Source: Candidatus Babeliales bacterium
Lineage (GTDB): Bacteria > Babelota > Babeliae > Babelales > JACPOV01
Length of the DNA stretch: 64,000 nt
Reading direction: 5' to 3'
Assembly (NCBI GenBank): GCA_040879965.1
Contig: JBBDJI010000012.1
Coordinates: 62,001-126,000, forward strand
How positions within the stretch are numbered: the first letter of the stretch is position 1; each line of letters starts with the position of its first letter. Of the stretch, positions 16,639-25,421 are shown piece after piece. A model generated the notes under the pieces. It searched no databases, was not told the DNA's origin, and saw nothing but the letters and a program-made list of their open reading frames with translations. The position numbers and the translations under genes are program-made.

Positions 16639-17244
16639 ATGAAAAATAAATTATTACTTGGATTCGCCCTTAGCACAATGTGCACACAACCGGGATATGG
16701 CAAAAACCGTCTCTTCATTGATTTTGATGAAATGTTTTCATCAATGCGTGAAGAAATGGATAAAACATTCAAAAATCTAGAAGAAACACTTAAAGACGTT
16801 CCTGGTGTTTCTATATCTAGTCAGGCAATTACAAGTCCAGAAATTTCTGAAAATGATAAATGTGTCATTATTGAAATGAAAGTTAATGCCGTTGATGCTG
16901 AAAAAATTCAAGCAAAAGTAATAAAAAAGAAAAATGAAAATCACTTATTAATTACCGTACCGCAGGATAATCAATCAATAGAGATGATAATCGGTGAGCG
17001 AAATATGCAATTTTCCACAAAACAAGAAACAAAAGAAAAGGATGAAAAAAAAGCAGCTTTTTATACATTCGGCACCACAAATATAGTAAAAAGTTTGCCA
17101 AGTGCGGTTGTATTTGATGATGTAAAAATTGAATGTGAACGCATAGAAACTGAAAAAGATAAGTCAGCTGAAAGCATGCTCTCGATTACTTTACATAAAC
17201 TAGAACCAACTGAAACTGAGATTATTCCGGTTATTAAAAAGTAA
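16639..17244 (+). CDS. Exported Hsp20/alpha-crystallin-like protein
   Basis: The 201-residue protein begins with a signal peptide (about 1-21, ending GYG). From residue 75 it resembles the cytosolic Hsp20 encoded at 18013. CVIIEMKVNAVDAEKI aligns with AVIVEMAVAGIDPDKV, SLPSAVVFDDVKIECE aligns with ALPTAVVPEETRAEFE, and MLSITLHK aligns with ILSIYLPK. A charged insertion of about 40 residues separates the two halves. Hsp20 proteins hold unfolding clients without ATP, so an envelope version is chemically plausible. SD GGAGG is strong. It is followed by an intrinsic terminator. The fold call comes from this by-eye alignment only. Confidence 0.65.
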   Translation: MKNKLLLGFALSTMCTQPGYGKNRLFIDFDEMFSSMREEMDKTFKNLEETLKDVPGVSISSQAITSPEISENDKCVIIEMKVNAVDAEKIQAKVIKKKNENHLLITVPQDNQSIEMIIGERNMQFSTKQETKEKDEKKAAFYTFGTTNIVKSLPSAVVFDDVKIECERIETEKDKSAESMLSITLHKLEPTETEIIPVIKK

Positions 17245-17272
17245 ATTATTCATTTAAACTTAATTTATATAT

Positions 17273-17305
17273 AAAAAGGCCTGGTCTTAAGCACCAGGCC
17301 TTTTT
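17273..17305 (+). terminator. Intrinsic terminator
   Basis: A perfect 13-base stem, 17273-17285 and 17293-17305 (AAAAAGGCCTGGT and complement), loop CTTAAGC, with T-run on the 3' side. It ends the Hsp20-like unit just before the kinase gene. Confidence 0.92.
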
Positions 17306-17335
17306 ATTCACTCATTGCTTTAAAATAGGAACTTT

Positions 17336-17992
17336 ATGTATATCGTTGAAGGAAACATTGGTGCTGGTAAATCCACCTTTTTACAATTAATTAAAAAGCG
17401 ATTACCAGAAATTATGGTGGCATTAGAACCACTGCATAATTGGCAAAAAGATATACATGGACAATCATTACTCGCAAATTTTTATAAAAATCCACAACGA
17501 TGGGCTTTTAGTATTGAAACATTTACCATGATTTGCCGCATGCGCGAGCATCAAAAAGATCAAAATAATTTAGAACCAAATTTTATTGTTGAACGATCCA
17601 TTTACTCTGGACATTATTGTTTTGCACTCAATGGCTATAAAAATGGTGCTTTAAGTAATTTGGAATGGGAAATTTATAATAGTTTATTTAATTTATTAAT
17701 CCCCGGCAAATGCAAACTACCTAAAGGCTTTATTTACTTGCGCACTAACCCTGAGACAGTTTATCAACGCATTCAAAAACGCAATCGCTCCGGAGAAAAT
17801 ATCATTCCGCTTACCTATCTAGAACAAATTCATCAGCATCATGAGGCTTTTCTTATAGAAAAGAAAAACATTTTACCAGAATTACAAAATATACCAGTCT
17901 TAATTCTTGATGTTAATGATGATTTTGAAATGAATAAAGAATTGCTCAATCAGCATATTGAAGCGTTACAATTATTTTGTAATAAAAAGTAG
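17336..17992 (+). CDS. Deoxynucleoside kinase
   Basis: The 218-residue P-loop kinase transfers phosphate from ATP to a deoxynucleoside for nucleotide salvage. The P-loop is EGNIGAGKST (5-14), the substrate-binding and catalytic ERS is in FIVERSIYSGHY (around 82-93), and the LID arginines are in YQRIQKRNRSGE (around 142-153), followed by LTYLEQIHQHHE. This is the dNK/thymidine kinase 2-like family, common in eukaryotes, their viruses and some bacteria, not the bacterial TK1-like Tdk. Substrate preference cannot be read from sequence. SD AGGA precedes ATG. It converges on hsp20 with a 20-base gap. Confidence 0.88.
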   Translation: MYIVEGNIGAGKSTFLQLIKKRLPEIMVALEPLHNWQKDIHGQSLLANFYKNPQRWAFSIETFTMICRMREHQKDQNNLEPNFIVERSIYSGHYCFALNGYKNGALSNLEWEIYNSLFNLLIPGKCKLPKGFIYLRTNPETVYQRIQKRNRSGENIIPLTYLEQIHQHHEAFLIEKKNILPELQNIPVLILDVNDDFEMNKELLNQHIEALQLFCNKK

Positions 17993-18012
17993 CTTTTATT
18001 GTTTTTATAAAA

Positions 18013-18408
18013 TTACTTTCTTTCTACTTTTACTTTACTTGCTTTTGTTGCCTTTTTCTTTGGCAAATAGATTGAAAGAATGCCATCTTCAAATTCAGCA
18101 CGCGTTTCTTCAGGAACTACAGCTGTAGGTAATGCAACATAACGTTCAAATGAACCACGTTTAATTTCTTTACGATAATAATTTCTGTCTTCGACTTCTT
18201 CTTTTTCTTCGCGTTCTCCAGCAATTCTTAAAGAGTTGTCTTCTACAGAAATCTCTACTTTGTCTGGATCGATACCTGCAACCGCCATTTCAACAATTAC
18301 CGCATCATTTTGATCATATAAATCGACTGCTAAATCACTATTTGAGGGTAAATTTTCTAATAAGCTTTCCATTGCTTCATCTAATGGGCGCCAACGAATT
18401 ATAGCCAT
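18013..18408 (-). CDS. hsp20: Small heat shock protein Hsp20
   Basis: The 131-residue cytosolic alpha-crystallin-domain chaperone keeps unfolding proteins soluble until ATP-dependent chaperones act. The crystallin domain runs from about 28 to 118 and contains VIVEMAVAGIDPDKVEISV, the RSFxR-like GSFERYVALP and the AxxxDGxLxIxLPK-type motif AEFEDGILSIYLPK. No I-x-I tail is evident after residue 120. SD AAAAGGAG precedes ATG 18408. It has no signal peptide, unlike the related protein at 16639. Confidence 0.95.
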   Translation of the reverse strand: MAIIRWRPLDEAMESLLENLPSNSDLAVDLYDQNDAVIVEMAVAGIDPDKVEISVEDNSLRIAGEREEKEEVEDRNYYRKEIKRGSFERYVALPTAVVPEETRAEFEDGILSIYLPKKKATKASKVKVERK

Positions 18409-18476
18409 GTCTTTCTCCTTTTAATATTTCTTTAATCTTAACAAAAAAGAAGCTTTATTTTCAAGGAATTTAAGGA

Positions 18477-19673
18477 TTAGGCTAATTTATAGATACGATG
18501 CTTTCCAACTCGAATTGTCATTCCTGATTGCCATACAATATTTGCTTTAAAATCCGTTATTTTATCATCATCGATATGTACTGCACCTTCTTCAATAAGT
18601 CTTTTTGCTTGAGAAGTAGATTCAACTGCTCCTAACTCTTTGAGCAAGGTCACTATCCATAATGGATTTTCGGTTTCACCTGGCAATGAAATTGGCGTCG
18701 CTTTTTCATAATTTTTTTGTTGAAACAATGCTTCAAATTGTTCTTGAGCTTGTGCCGCTTGTTCTTCGCCCCAAAATTTTTCCACTATATCAAAAGCCAT
18801 TTGTTTTTTTAATGCCATTGGATGCGTAGTCCCATACGCAACACGAGCTTGCAATTCGCAAATAGTTTCCTCACTCGTATGCAAAAGTATTTGCATATAG
18901 CGCCACATAAGCATATCAGAAATAGACATTAACTTACCATATGCTTGATCGGCAGATTCATTAAGGCTTACATAATTGCCTAACGATTTTGACATTTTTG
19001 CTACGCCATCAAGCCCTTCTAATAATGGCATAGTCATAATAACTTGTGGGTCTTGACCATATTGTTCTTGAATATACCGTCCCATTAACAAATTTACTGT
19101 CTGATCAGTACCACCTAATTCAACATCTGCTTGCAATGCAACCGAATCATAAGCCTGAAAAAGTGGGTATAATAATTCATGAAAATTTATTGGCTCATGT
19201 TGCTCTACACGCTTGGTAAAGTCTTCACGCTCAATTAAACGAGCCAAAGTAATTTTTGCACACAAATCAACAATATCTTTACTTGTAAGCTTATCAAGCC
19301 ATTCTGCATTAAAACGAATTTCAATTTTTTTAGGATCTAAAATTCGGGATACTTGCTCAAAATAGGTTGCTGTATTTGTAGCAATTTCTTGTTCAGTTAA
19401 CGGTGGACGTGTTTTTGATTTACCAGTTGGATCTCCAATGCGAGCAGTAAAATCACCAATAAGAAAAATAACCGTATGGCCTAAATCCTGAAATTGTTTC
19501 AACTTTTCTAAAACAACAGTATGCCCTAAATGCAAATCAGGCGCCGTAGGATCTGCACCTAATTTTACTTTTAGTTTTTTACCACTTTGTAGTTTTTTCT
19601 TAAATTCATCTTTAGGTAAAACTTGTATGGTATTGGAAATTAATAACTCATAAGCTTTTTTAAAATCTTTCAT
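18477..19673 (-). CDS. tyrS: Tyrosyl-tRNA synthetase
   Basis: This class I synthetase charges tRNA-Tyr. The HIGH-type motif is in DPTAPDLHLGHTVVL (around 42-56), the KMSKS motif in GVAKMSKSLGNYVSL (around 225-239), and an S4 RNA-binding domain fills the end (SQAKRLIEEGAVHIDDDKI). The GADPTAP-HLGH arrangement is that of the TyrZ-like subgroup. I choose ATG 19673 (398 residues) over 19694 because AAGGAAAAT precedes it. The start lies only seven bases beyond the stop of the upstream M50-like gene, so they are co-transcribed. Confidence 0.96.
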   Translation of the reverse strand: MKDFKKAYELLISNTIQVLPKDEFKKKLQSGKKLKVKLGADPTAPDLHLGHTVVLEKLKQFQDLGHTVIFLIGDFTARIGDPTGKSKTRPPLTEQEIATNTATYFEQVSRILDPKKIEIRFNAEWLDKLTSKDIVDLCAKITLARLIEREDFTKRVEQHEPINFHELLYPLFQAYDSVALQADVELGGTDQTVNLLMGRYIQEQYGQDPQVIMTMPLLEGLDGVAKMSKSLGNYVSLNESADQAYGKLMSISDMLMWRYMQILLHTSEETICELQARVAYGTTHPMALKKQMAFDIVEKFWGEEQAAQAQEQFEALFQQKNYEKATPISLPGETENPLWIVTLLKELGAVESTSQAKRLIEEGAVHIDDDKITDFKANIVWQSGMTIRVGKHRIYKLA

Positions 19674-19680
19674 ATTTTCC

Positions 19681-20382
19681 TTAAGAAGCACCAATGAATG
19701 GCGCTATCAGATGAGCACTATATGTTATACCATATACCACTATAATTTTGAGCGGACGCGCACATAAAACCATTAAAATAAAAGGTATAAAAAACATAAG
19801 TAAATCATTTTCTGCTCTATGCAAAAAAAATGGTGCAAAAGCTAATGTTATATAACGAAAAATATTCATAATAAAGTTTAATACCGCAAACATGACACCA
19901 ATATAAATTAACATAACTAAAATTAGTGCAACTGCGAGAACTAATGAAGAACTTTCAGGGTAAATCTTTGTAAACGTCGCCAAAGAAATATAATCAGATA
20001 AAACCATCATCATAGCTAAATTTAAAACATCGATGCCAAATAATGGTAATAAAGCAAGCAAAGAGAGAAATGCAATACCAATATAGGTAAATGGCTTTGC
20101 TAAAAATAATAATAAAAGACGAAAATTACCTTGTATGGATTCAGGATGCATTGGAATAAACTTACCCCATCCAATACCCAAAAAAAACAAACAAAATGCA
20201 CCAATGGGATCAATATGCACCAAAGGATTCCACGTTAAAAAGCCCATTTTTTCAGGAGTATCATCGCCAAGTTTTTTTGCGGCCCATGCTTGCATATATC
20301 CAGCAGTTGTTGCACTAAAAACATATGCTACTGCAATAGTCAAAATACTTATAAGATATTCAATTGTTCTAATATTAATCAT
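19681..20382 (-). CDS. M50-like membrane protein lacking the HExxH zinc motif
   Basis: The 233-residue polytopic membrane protein resembles bacterial site-2 protease relatives (M50B). After a first membrane helix comes YMQAWAAKKLGDDTPEKMG, then LTWNPLVHIDPIGAFCLFF and GIGWGKFIPMHP. In the family these segments read HEFAHAWxAYxLGDxTAxxxGR, LTLNPLxHIDPxGT and GWGKPVPVNP. The zinc-binding HExxH is replaced by A-G-Y-M-Q, while the downstream HIDP with its Asp ligand remains. It is therefore probably proteolytically inactive. ATG 20382 is preferred over 20436 because it starts at the first membrane helix, though the SD is poor. It precedes tyrS in one unit. Confidence 0.7.
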   Translation of the reverse strand: MINIRTIEYLISILTIAVAYVFSATTAGYMQAWAAKKLGDDTPEKMGFLTWNPLVHIDPIGAFCLFFLGIGWGKFIPMHPESIQGNFRLLLLFLAKPFTYIGIAFLSLLALLPLFGIDVLNLAMMMVLSDYISLATFTKIYPESSSLVLAVALILVMLIYIGVMFAVLNFIMNIFRYITLAFAPFFLHRAENDLLMFFIPFILMVLCARPLKIIVVYGITYSAHLIAPFIGAS

Positions 20383-20419
20383 TTTTATTACTTTTTTTAT
20401 TGAAAAAAACGTTACTTTC

Positions 20420-20447
20420 AGTGTAAAACAAAACAAAGCACTGTCAA
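20420..20447 (-). promoter_or_regulatory. Promoter for the M50-like gene and tyrS
   Basis: On the minus strand, TTGACA (20447-20442), a 16-base spacer and TACACT (20425-20420), ending 37 bases before ATG 20382. The -35 box is perfect and the -10 matches four of six. Confidence 0.5.
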
Positions 20448-20467
20448 ATGAATTCTTACGAATATAC

Positions 20468-20495
20468 TCGACAAGATGATTTATTGAAGTACAAT
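20468..20495 (+). promoter_or_regulatory. Promoter for the TPR membrane protein gene
   Basis: TCGACA (20468-20473), a 16-base spacer and TACAAT (20490-20495); each box matches five of six consensus bases. It lies about 50 bases before ATG 20547 and back to back with the minus-strand promoter. Confidence 0.55.
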
Positions 20496-20546
20496 AAGCA
20501 CATCATAACCCACTAAATGAGTAGTAGAATAAAAGGAGAAAAAGTT

Positions 20547-22841
20547 ATGAAAAAAAATAAAGTGATAACTTTAAAAAAAACATTAAGCCCTACAACTAAT
20601 AAACTAAATCAACGAGAAATACATTGGTCTGAATGGCTTATTCCGCCCTTTTTATTATCTTTTATTACCGGCCTTTTTTATTATCCATCACTTCATTACA
20701 ATTTTCAATTTGATGATGTTGCCAATATTCAAAAATTTTATAATATTCGTTACTTAACATTGAAAGATGCTTGGTTAACAAGCTCACGCTGGATTCCTTT
20801 TTGGCTTAATGCCGTTAATCATCGATTAGGACAATTTGATCCATTTTATTATCGATTATTTAATATCAGTTTTCATATTGCAGCTGGCATCCTTTTATTT
20901 TTTATAATATTGTTTATACTTTCAAATTTAAAATCTAATTCTTTTTTTAAACAACATTGCACTGCAATAGCATATTTAACTACCGGGTTATTTTTACTTC
21001 ACCCGGTTCAAACACAAACAGTTTCGTATGTTATTCAAGGGCGCATGGAAGGATTAGCAACTTTATTTATCCTAAGTATGATTTTATGCTTTTTAGCGAT
21101 AACACGCGTAAAAAACAAAATTTTTAAAATATTATTAATTTTATTGCTTTTTTGTATCGCTTTCGTAGGGTGTGGTACAAAAGAAATTGTTATTGTTGCC
21201 CCACTATTAATTTTAGCAATAGATTGGTTTTTTGTAGCACAAGGCGATTGGCCTTCTTTAAAACAACGATTGCTATTGCATGGTTTTCTTAGTGGAATCA
21301 TTTTCTGCTCTTATTTATATTTTTTAAAACCTTCTTTTTTTGCCAATATTTTTGGTCTTAAAATGGAAGCCCGTAACAACATTGGCAATCTGTTAACTGA
21401 AATACCTGGTCAAAAAATTCTTCCTCTGCATTTTTTTATTTCACAATTTAAAGTTATTTTGCATTACATAGTTATGTTTATTTGGCCATTTATGATTAGT
21501 GTTGAATATGATTGGAAATTGGTTTCTAACTTTTTTGCTCCTGATTGTATTTTACCGCTTTGCGCTTTACTACTGATTAGCGCTATACTTATTTATCGTC
21601 TACGAAAAAATTGCATTGATCCTATTGTATTTGCTGCCTTATGGTTTTTTATTGCTATTGCTCCTCGATCAACTATTATTCCATCTTCTGAACTTCTTGT
21701 CGATTATAAAACATACCTTGCTTCTTTTGGCATTTTATTTTTAATGGCAAGCTTTATTATTAAATTATTGAGTGAATTAATTCCAAAAATTATTAAACCT
21801 ATTCCATTTATTTCGCATGCTTTTGCTCAATTCGTATTTATTACTATACTTGCAGTCCCAACTGGCTTTTTAACTTATAGTCGCAATAAAGTATGGCGTT
21901 CTGCTGAAGAATTTTGGAGCAATATCATCGAAAATGCACCAGGAAAAGCCCGTGCATACAATAATTTAGGCGTAGCATTATCAGAAAAAGGACGTATGCA
22001 AGAAGCAATTCCTCTTTACAAAAAAGCCATTAGCATGGATAAAAATTATCCTGACCCATGCAATAATCTTGCTGTTGCTTACTCAATGACTGGCAAAATG
22101 AACTTAGCAATTGATACCTTAAAAAAAGCAATTCAAATGCATCCTTACTACCCCGAAGCGTATAATAATCTTGCTTCTTTTTATATTACGCAAAAAGATT
22201 TTGATCGTGCTGTAAAAATTCTTGATATCGCGATCCAACTACGTCCTCACTATGGTAAAGCCTACTATAATCTAGGTAAACTTTATGTAGAAAAAGGTAA
22301 TTATGAAAAAGCGTTTGAATGTTTTAAAACAGCTTGCACAAAAGCAGATTTAGATAATGAAGCTGGATTTGGTGTTTATGCAAGTATCGCTATGCATTTA
22401 AGAAAGTTTGAAGATGCTATTATTGCATATTCACATCTAGTCAGAATTGCGCCACATTCCATAGATTATGCATATAAATTAGCTAATTCTTATTTAGGCT
22501 GTAGCAAATATATAAATGCAGCACAAATTTATGAAGAAATTCTAAAAAAAGAACAAAAAAATCCACAAGTTTGGTGTAATTTGGGGGAATGTAATTTATT
22601 TATGAAAAAGCCAGATAAAGCTTTAAAGTGCTTTAGTCAAGCACAAGCATTAAAAATGAGTTCTCCTCAGCTAACATTACGCATTATCACCTGTTTAGAA
22701 CAGATGGGAGAATTATCAATTGCTAAATTTCAGCTAGAAGACTTTATAAAAGATAACTCAACACCAGATCAACTTAAATTTGCAGCAAAATCAACATTAG
22801 ATAGAATTAATACGAAAGAACAGAATAAAAATCACGCATAA
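20547..22841 (+). CDS. Polytopic membrane protein with C-terminal TPR repeats (TMTC-like)
   Basis: The product is 764 residues from ATG 20547, chosen because AAAAGGAG precedes it; an in-frame ATG at 20517 lacks this. The first 450 residues carry about ten hydrophobic segments. An acidic pair after the first helix (FQFDDVANI) and the order of helices resemble GT-C glycosyltransferases and TMTC-type proteins. From about 468 on there are at least six TPR units (ARAYNNLGVALSEKGRMQEA, PYYPEAYNNLASFY, PHYGKAYYNLGKLYVEKGNY and others). TMTC proteins O-mannosylate in eukaryotes, and bacterial relatives are mostly uncharacterised. A protein glycosylation or envelope-assembly role is inference. Confidence 0.8.
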   Translation: MKKNKVITLKKTLSPTTNKLNQREIHWSEWLIPPFLLSFITGLFYYPSLHYNFQFDDVANIQKFYNIRYLTLKDAWLTSSRWIPFWLNAVNHRLGQFDPFYYRLFNISFHIAAGILLFFIILFILSNLKSNSFFKQHCTAIAYLTTGLFLLHPVQTQTVSYVIQGRMEGLATLFILSMILCFLAITRVKNKIFKILLILLLFCIAFVGCGTKEIVIVAPLLILAIDWFFVAQGDWPSLKQRLLLHGFLSGIIFCSYLYFLKPSFFANIFGLKMEARNNIGNLLTEIPGQKILPLHFFISQFKVILHYIVMFIWPFMISVEYDWKLVSNFFAPDCILPLCALLLISAILIYRLRKNCIDPIVFAALWFFIAIAPRSTIIPSSELLVDYKTYLASFGILFLMASFIIKLLSELIPKIIKPIPFISHAFAQFVFITILAVPTGFLTYSRNKVWRSAEEFWSNIIENAPGKARAYNNLGVALSEKGRMQEAIPLYKKAISMDKNYPDPCNNLAVAYSMTGKMNLAIDTLKKAIQMHPYYPEAYNNLASFYITQKDFDRAVKILDIAIQLRPHYGKAYYNLGKLYVEKGNYEKAFECFKTACTKADLDNEAGFGVYASIAMHLRKFEDAIIAYSHLVRIAPHSIDYAYKLANSYLGCSKYINAAQIYEEILKKEQKNPQVWCNLGECNLFMKKPDKALKCFSQAQALKMSSPQLTLRIITCLEQMGELSIAKFQLEDFIKDNSTPDQLKFAAKSTLDRINTKEQNKNHA

Positions 22842-22915
22842 TTTTGACCAATACTCGCTTAAAAGGTAAGCTAGATGAAGATAATAACTATAAAATAATT
22901 AATTTGAAAATACTA

Positions 22916-25390
22916 ATGGAAAAACAATACAACGCTAAAAAATCTGAGCCAGAAGCGCAAAAAAAATGGCTCTTAGAGCAAACATATTCTCGCAAAAAGC
23001 ATCCTGGCCAGCTATATAGTATTGACACACCACCACCAACGGTATCCGGTGCTTTACATATTGGGCACATTTTTTCATATACACAAACTGATATTTTAGC
23101 ACGATACAAACGATTAAAGGGATATTCTGTTTTTTATCCTTTTGGTTTTGATGATAACGGATTGCCTACTGAACGATTTGTAGAAAAAAAGCATAAAGTT
23201 AGTCCACAAAAACTCGGGCGATCAGCTTTTATTGACTTATGTTTACAAGAAACAAAACAAACGCAAGAACAATTCAAGCATTTATGGCAACGGATGGGAC
23301 TTTCTGCCGATTGGAATCATACTTATTCCACTATTTCTGCTCCAGTACGAAAAATATCGCAAGAATCATTTATTCGTCTTTATAAAAATAATTTTATTTA
23401 TCGCAAGTTTGAGCCCGCTTTATATTGTACTACTTGCCGCACTGCTGTTGCACAAGCAGAATTAGATGATGCAGAAAAACCATCTTTATTTAATTATATT
23501 GAATTTAGTACTGAAGAAAATATTCCCTTGTTAATAGCTACAACACGTCCAGAGCTTTTATCTTCATGTGTAGCCCTTTTCTATCATCCTGAGGATAAAC
23601 GATACAAACATCTTACAGATAAAAAAGCCATTGTTCCTATTTTTGAATATAAAGTACCTATTTATCCTGATGAGCAAGTTAATCCTGAAAAAGGAACCGG
23701 TCTGGTTATGTGTTGCTCATTTGGTGATAAAACTGATGTGTATTGGATAAAAAAACACGTATTACCATACATACAATCAATTGGAGCCGATGGCAAATGG
23801 ATTGAAAGTACTGGTCCTCTAGCTGGCTTAAAATCACATGAAGCACGCGAAAAAATCCTAGAACTTTTAAAAGAAAAAAAAATTCTTAAAGAACAAAAGC
23901 CTTTGACACATACGGTGAATGTCCACGAGCGTTGCAAAAAAGAAATTGAGTATGTTGCGCTTTCACAGTGGTTTTTAAAAATTTTGGAATTTAAAAAAGA
24001 ATTTTTAACACTTGCTGAGCAAATTACTTGGTATCCAGCTTTTATGAAATCTCGTTATCTTAATTGGGTAGAGAATATTAGCTGGGATTGGTGTCTTTCT
24101 CGCCAACGTTTTTATGGCATTCCATTTCCTGCCTGGCATTGTAAAAATTGTGATGAAATTATATTAGCTGATATTAAAGATTTACCTATTGATCCGCAAG
24201 AAACTCCATATCCAGGCAAAGCATGTCCTTCATGCGCGAGCAGCGATATAGTACCTGATACTGATGTGATGGATACATGGAATACTTCTTCACTTACGCC
24301 TTATATTTGTTATAGCTTATACAATCCAGAAGCAACTTCACCATTTACGGATGAATTTATTGCTTCTTATTTACCAATGAGTATGCGTCCACAAGCACAT
24401 GATATTATTAGGACATGGGCCTTTTATACCATAGTAAAAACTTATATGCATAATCAAAGTATTCCATGGAATGATATTGTTATATCTGGCCATGTACTCA
24501 GTGATAGTAAAGAAAAACTATCAAAATCAAAAGATCAGAAAAAAATGGATCCTGAATATTTATTAAATTCCTATCCTGCAGATGTTATTCGCTATTGGAC
24601 TGCATCAGCAAGCCTTGGAAATGATGTAATGTTTTCTGAAACACAACTTAAAATTGGCCAGCGATTATTAACTAAATTATGGAATGCATTCAAGTTTATT
24701 AAAGAACATACTGCTGATGTTGATAGAAATGATAATTCAGAACAATTTGGTGCGGTAAATGAATGGTTATTGCATCAAATTAGTATTACTTTTCAATCAT
24801 ATCAAAAACATCTTGATCGATACGATTTTAATTTAGCACTCGATACAATTGAAACATTTTTTTGGCAAACATTTTGTGATAATTATTTAGAACTTATAAA
24901 AGATTTACTCTTTAATCCAAATCTTTATTCTGAAAAAGAAGTAAAGTATACTCATTGGACATTATATACTGCTGGCTTACGCATTCTGCAGATGTATGCT
25001 GCGTTTTTACCACATATTACCGAAGAAATATATCGCATTATTTATTGCAAAAAAGAAGAAATCAATTCTATTCATGAAACTAAATTCTCTACATTCCAAA
25101 GTATATTTAATTTTTCACAAAGTAATCAAACATTAAATATCGTAATTGATTTAATTGGGCAAGTAAGAAAATTAAAAACCGAACATCAACTTTCTTTAAA
25201 AACAGAGATTTCTCAATTAATTATTTATACTCAAAACGAGGAAATCAAAAATCTCTTACAACCTTTGGAGCAATTAATTAAAGGAATTTCTCGCACAAAA
25301 GCCCTTTTCTTCGTACCAGAAAAACATAAGATGAGCGCATTAACTAAAAGCGATGAAGCTATAATCATTCAAATTGGTATTAGTGAATAA
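22916..25390 (+). CDS. valS: Valyl-tRNA synthetase, archaeal/Rickettsia-like type
   Basis: This class I synthetase charges tRNA-Val. HIGH is in SGALHIGHIFSYTQTD (from about residue 44), the KMSKS equivalent is EKLSKSKDQKKMDPEYLL (around 532), and the CP1 editing domain lies between (ATTRPELLSSC). A CxxC zinc knuckle pair is seen in HCKNCDEI and CPSCASSD. The FDDNGLPTERFVEKKH segment and the absence of the long C-terminal coiled coil match the archaeal-type ValRS known from Rickettsia. ATG 22916 (824 residues) fits the family N terminus but has no good SD; a TTG at 22844 is the alternative. It follows the TPR gene closely. Confidence 0.94.
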   Translation: MEKQYNAKKSEPEAQKKWLLEQTYSRKKHPGQLYSIDTPPPTVSGALHIGHIFSYTQTDILARYKRLKGYSVFYPFGFDDNGLPTERFVEKKHKVSPQKLGRSAFIDLCLQETKQTQEQFKHLWQRMGLSADWNHTYSTISAPVRKISQESFIRLYKNNFIYRKFEPALYCTTCRTAVAQAELDDAEKPSLFNYIEFSTEENIPLLIATTRPELLSSCVALFYHPEDKRYKHLTDKKAIVPIFEYKVPIYPDEQVNPEKGTGLVMCCSFGDKTDVYWIKKHVLPYIQSIGADGKWIESTGPLAGLKSHEAREKILELLKEKKILKEQKPLTHTVNVHERCKKEIEYVALSQWFLKILEFKKEFLTLAEQITWYPAFMKSRYLNWVENISWDWCLSRQRFYGIPFPAWHCKNCDEIILADIKDLPIDPQETPYPGKACPSCASSDIVPDTDVMDTWNTSSLTPYICYSLYNPEATSPFTDEFIASYLPMSMRPQAHDIIRTWAFYTIVKTYMHNQSIPWNDIVISGHVLSDSKEKLSKSKDQKKMDPEYLLNSYPADVIRYWTASASLGNDVMFSETQLKIGQRLLTKLWNAFKFIKEHTADVDRNDNSEQFGAVNEWLLHQISITFQSYQKHLDRYDFNLALDTIETFFWQTFCDNYLELIKDLLFNPNLYSEKEVKYTHWTLYTAGLRILQMYAAFLPHITEEIYRIIYCKKEEINSIHETKFSTFQSIFNFSQSNQTLNIVIDLIGQVRKLKTEHQLSLKTEISQLIIYTQNEEIKNLLQPLEQLIKGISRTKALFFVPEKHKMSALTKSDEAIIIQIGISE

Positions 25391-25421
25391 TCGAGCTATC
25401 TTAATAATTTTTTAGGATGCA

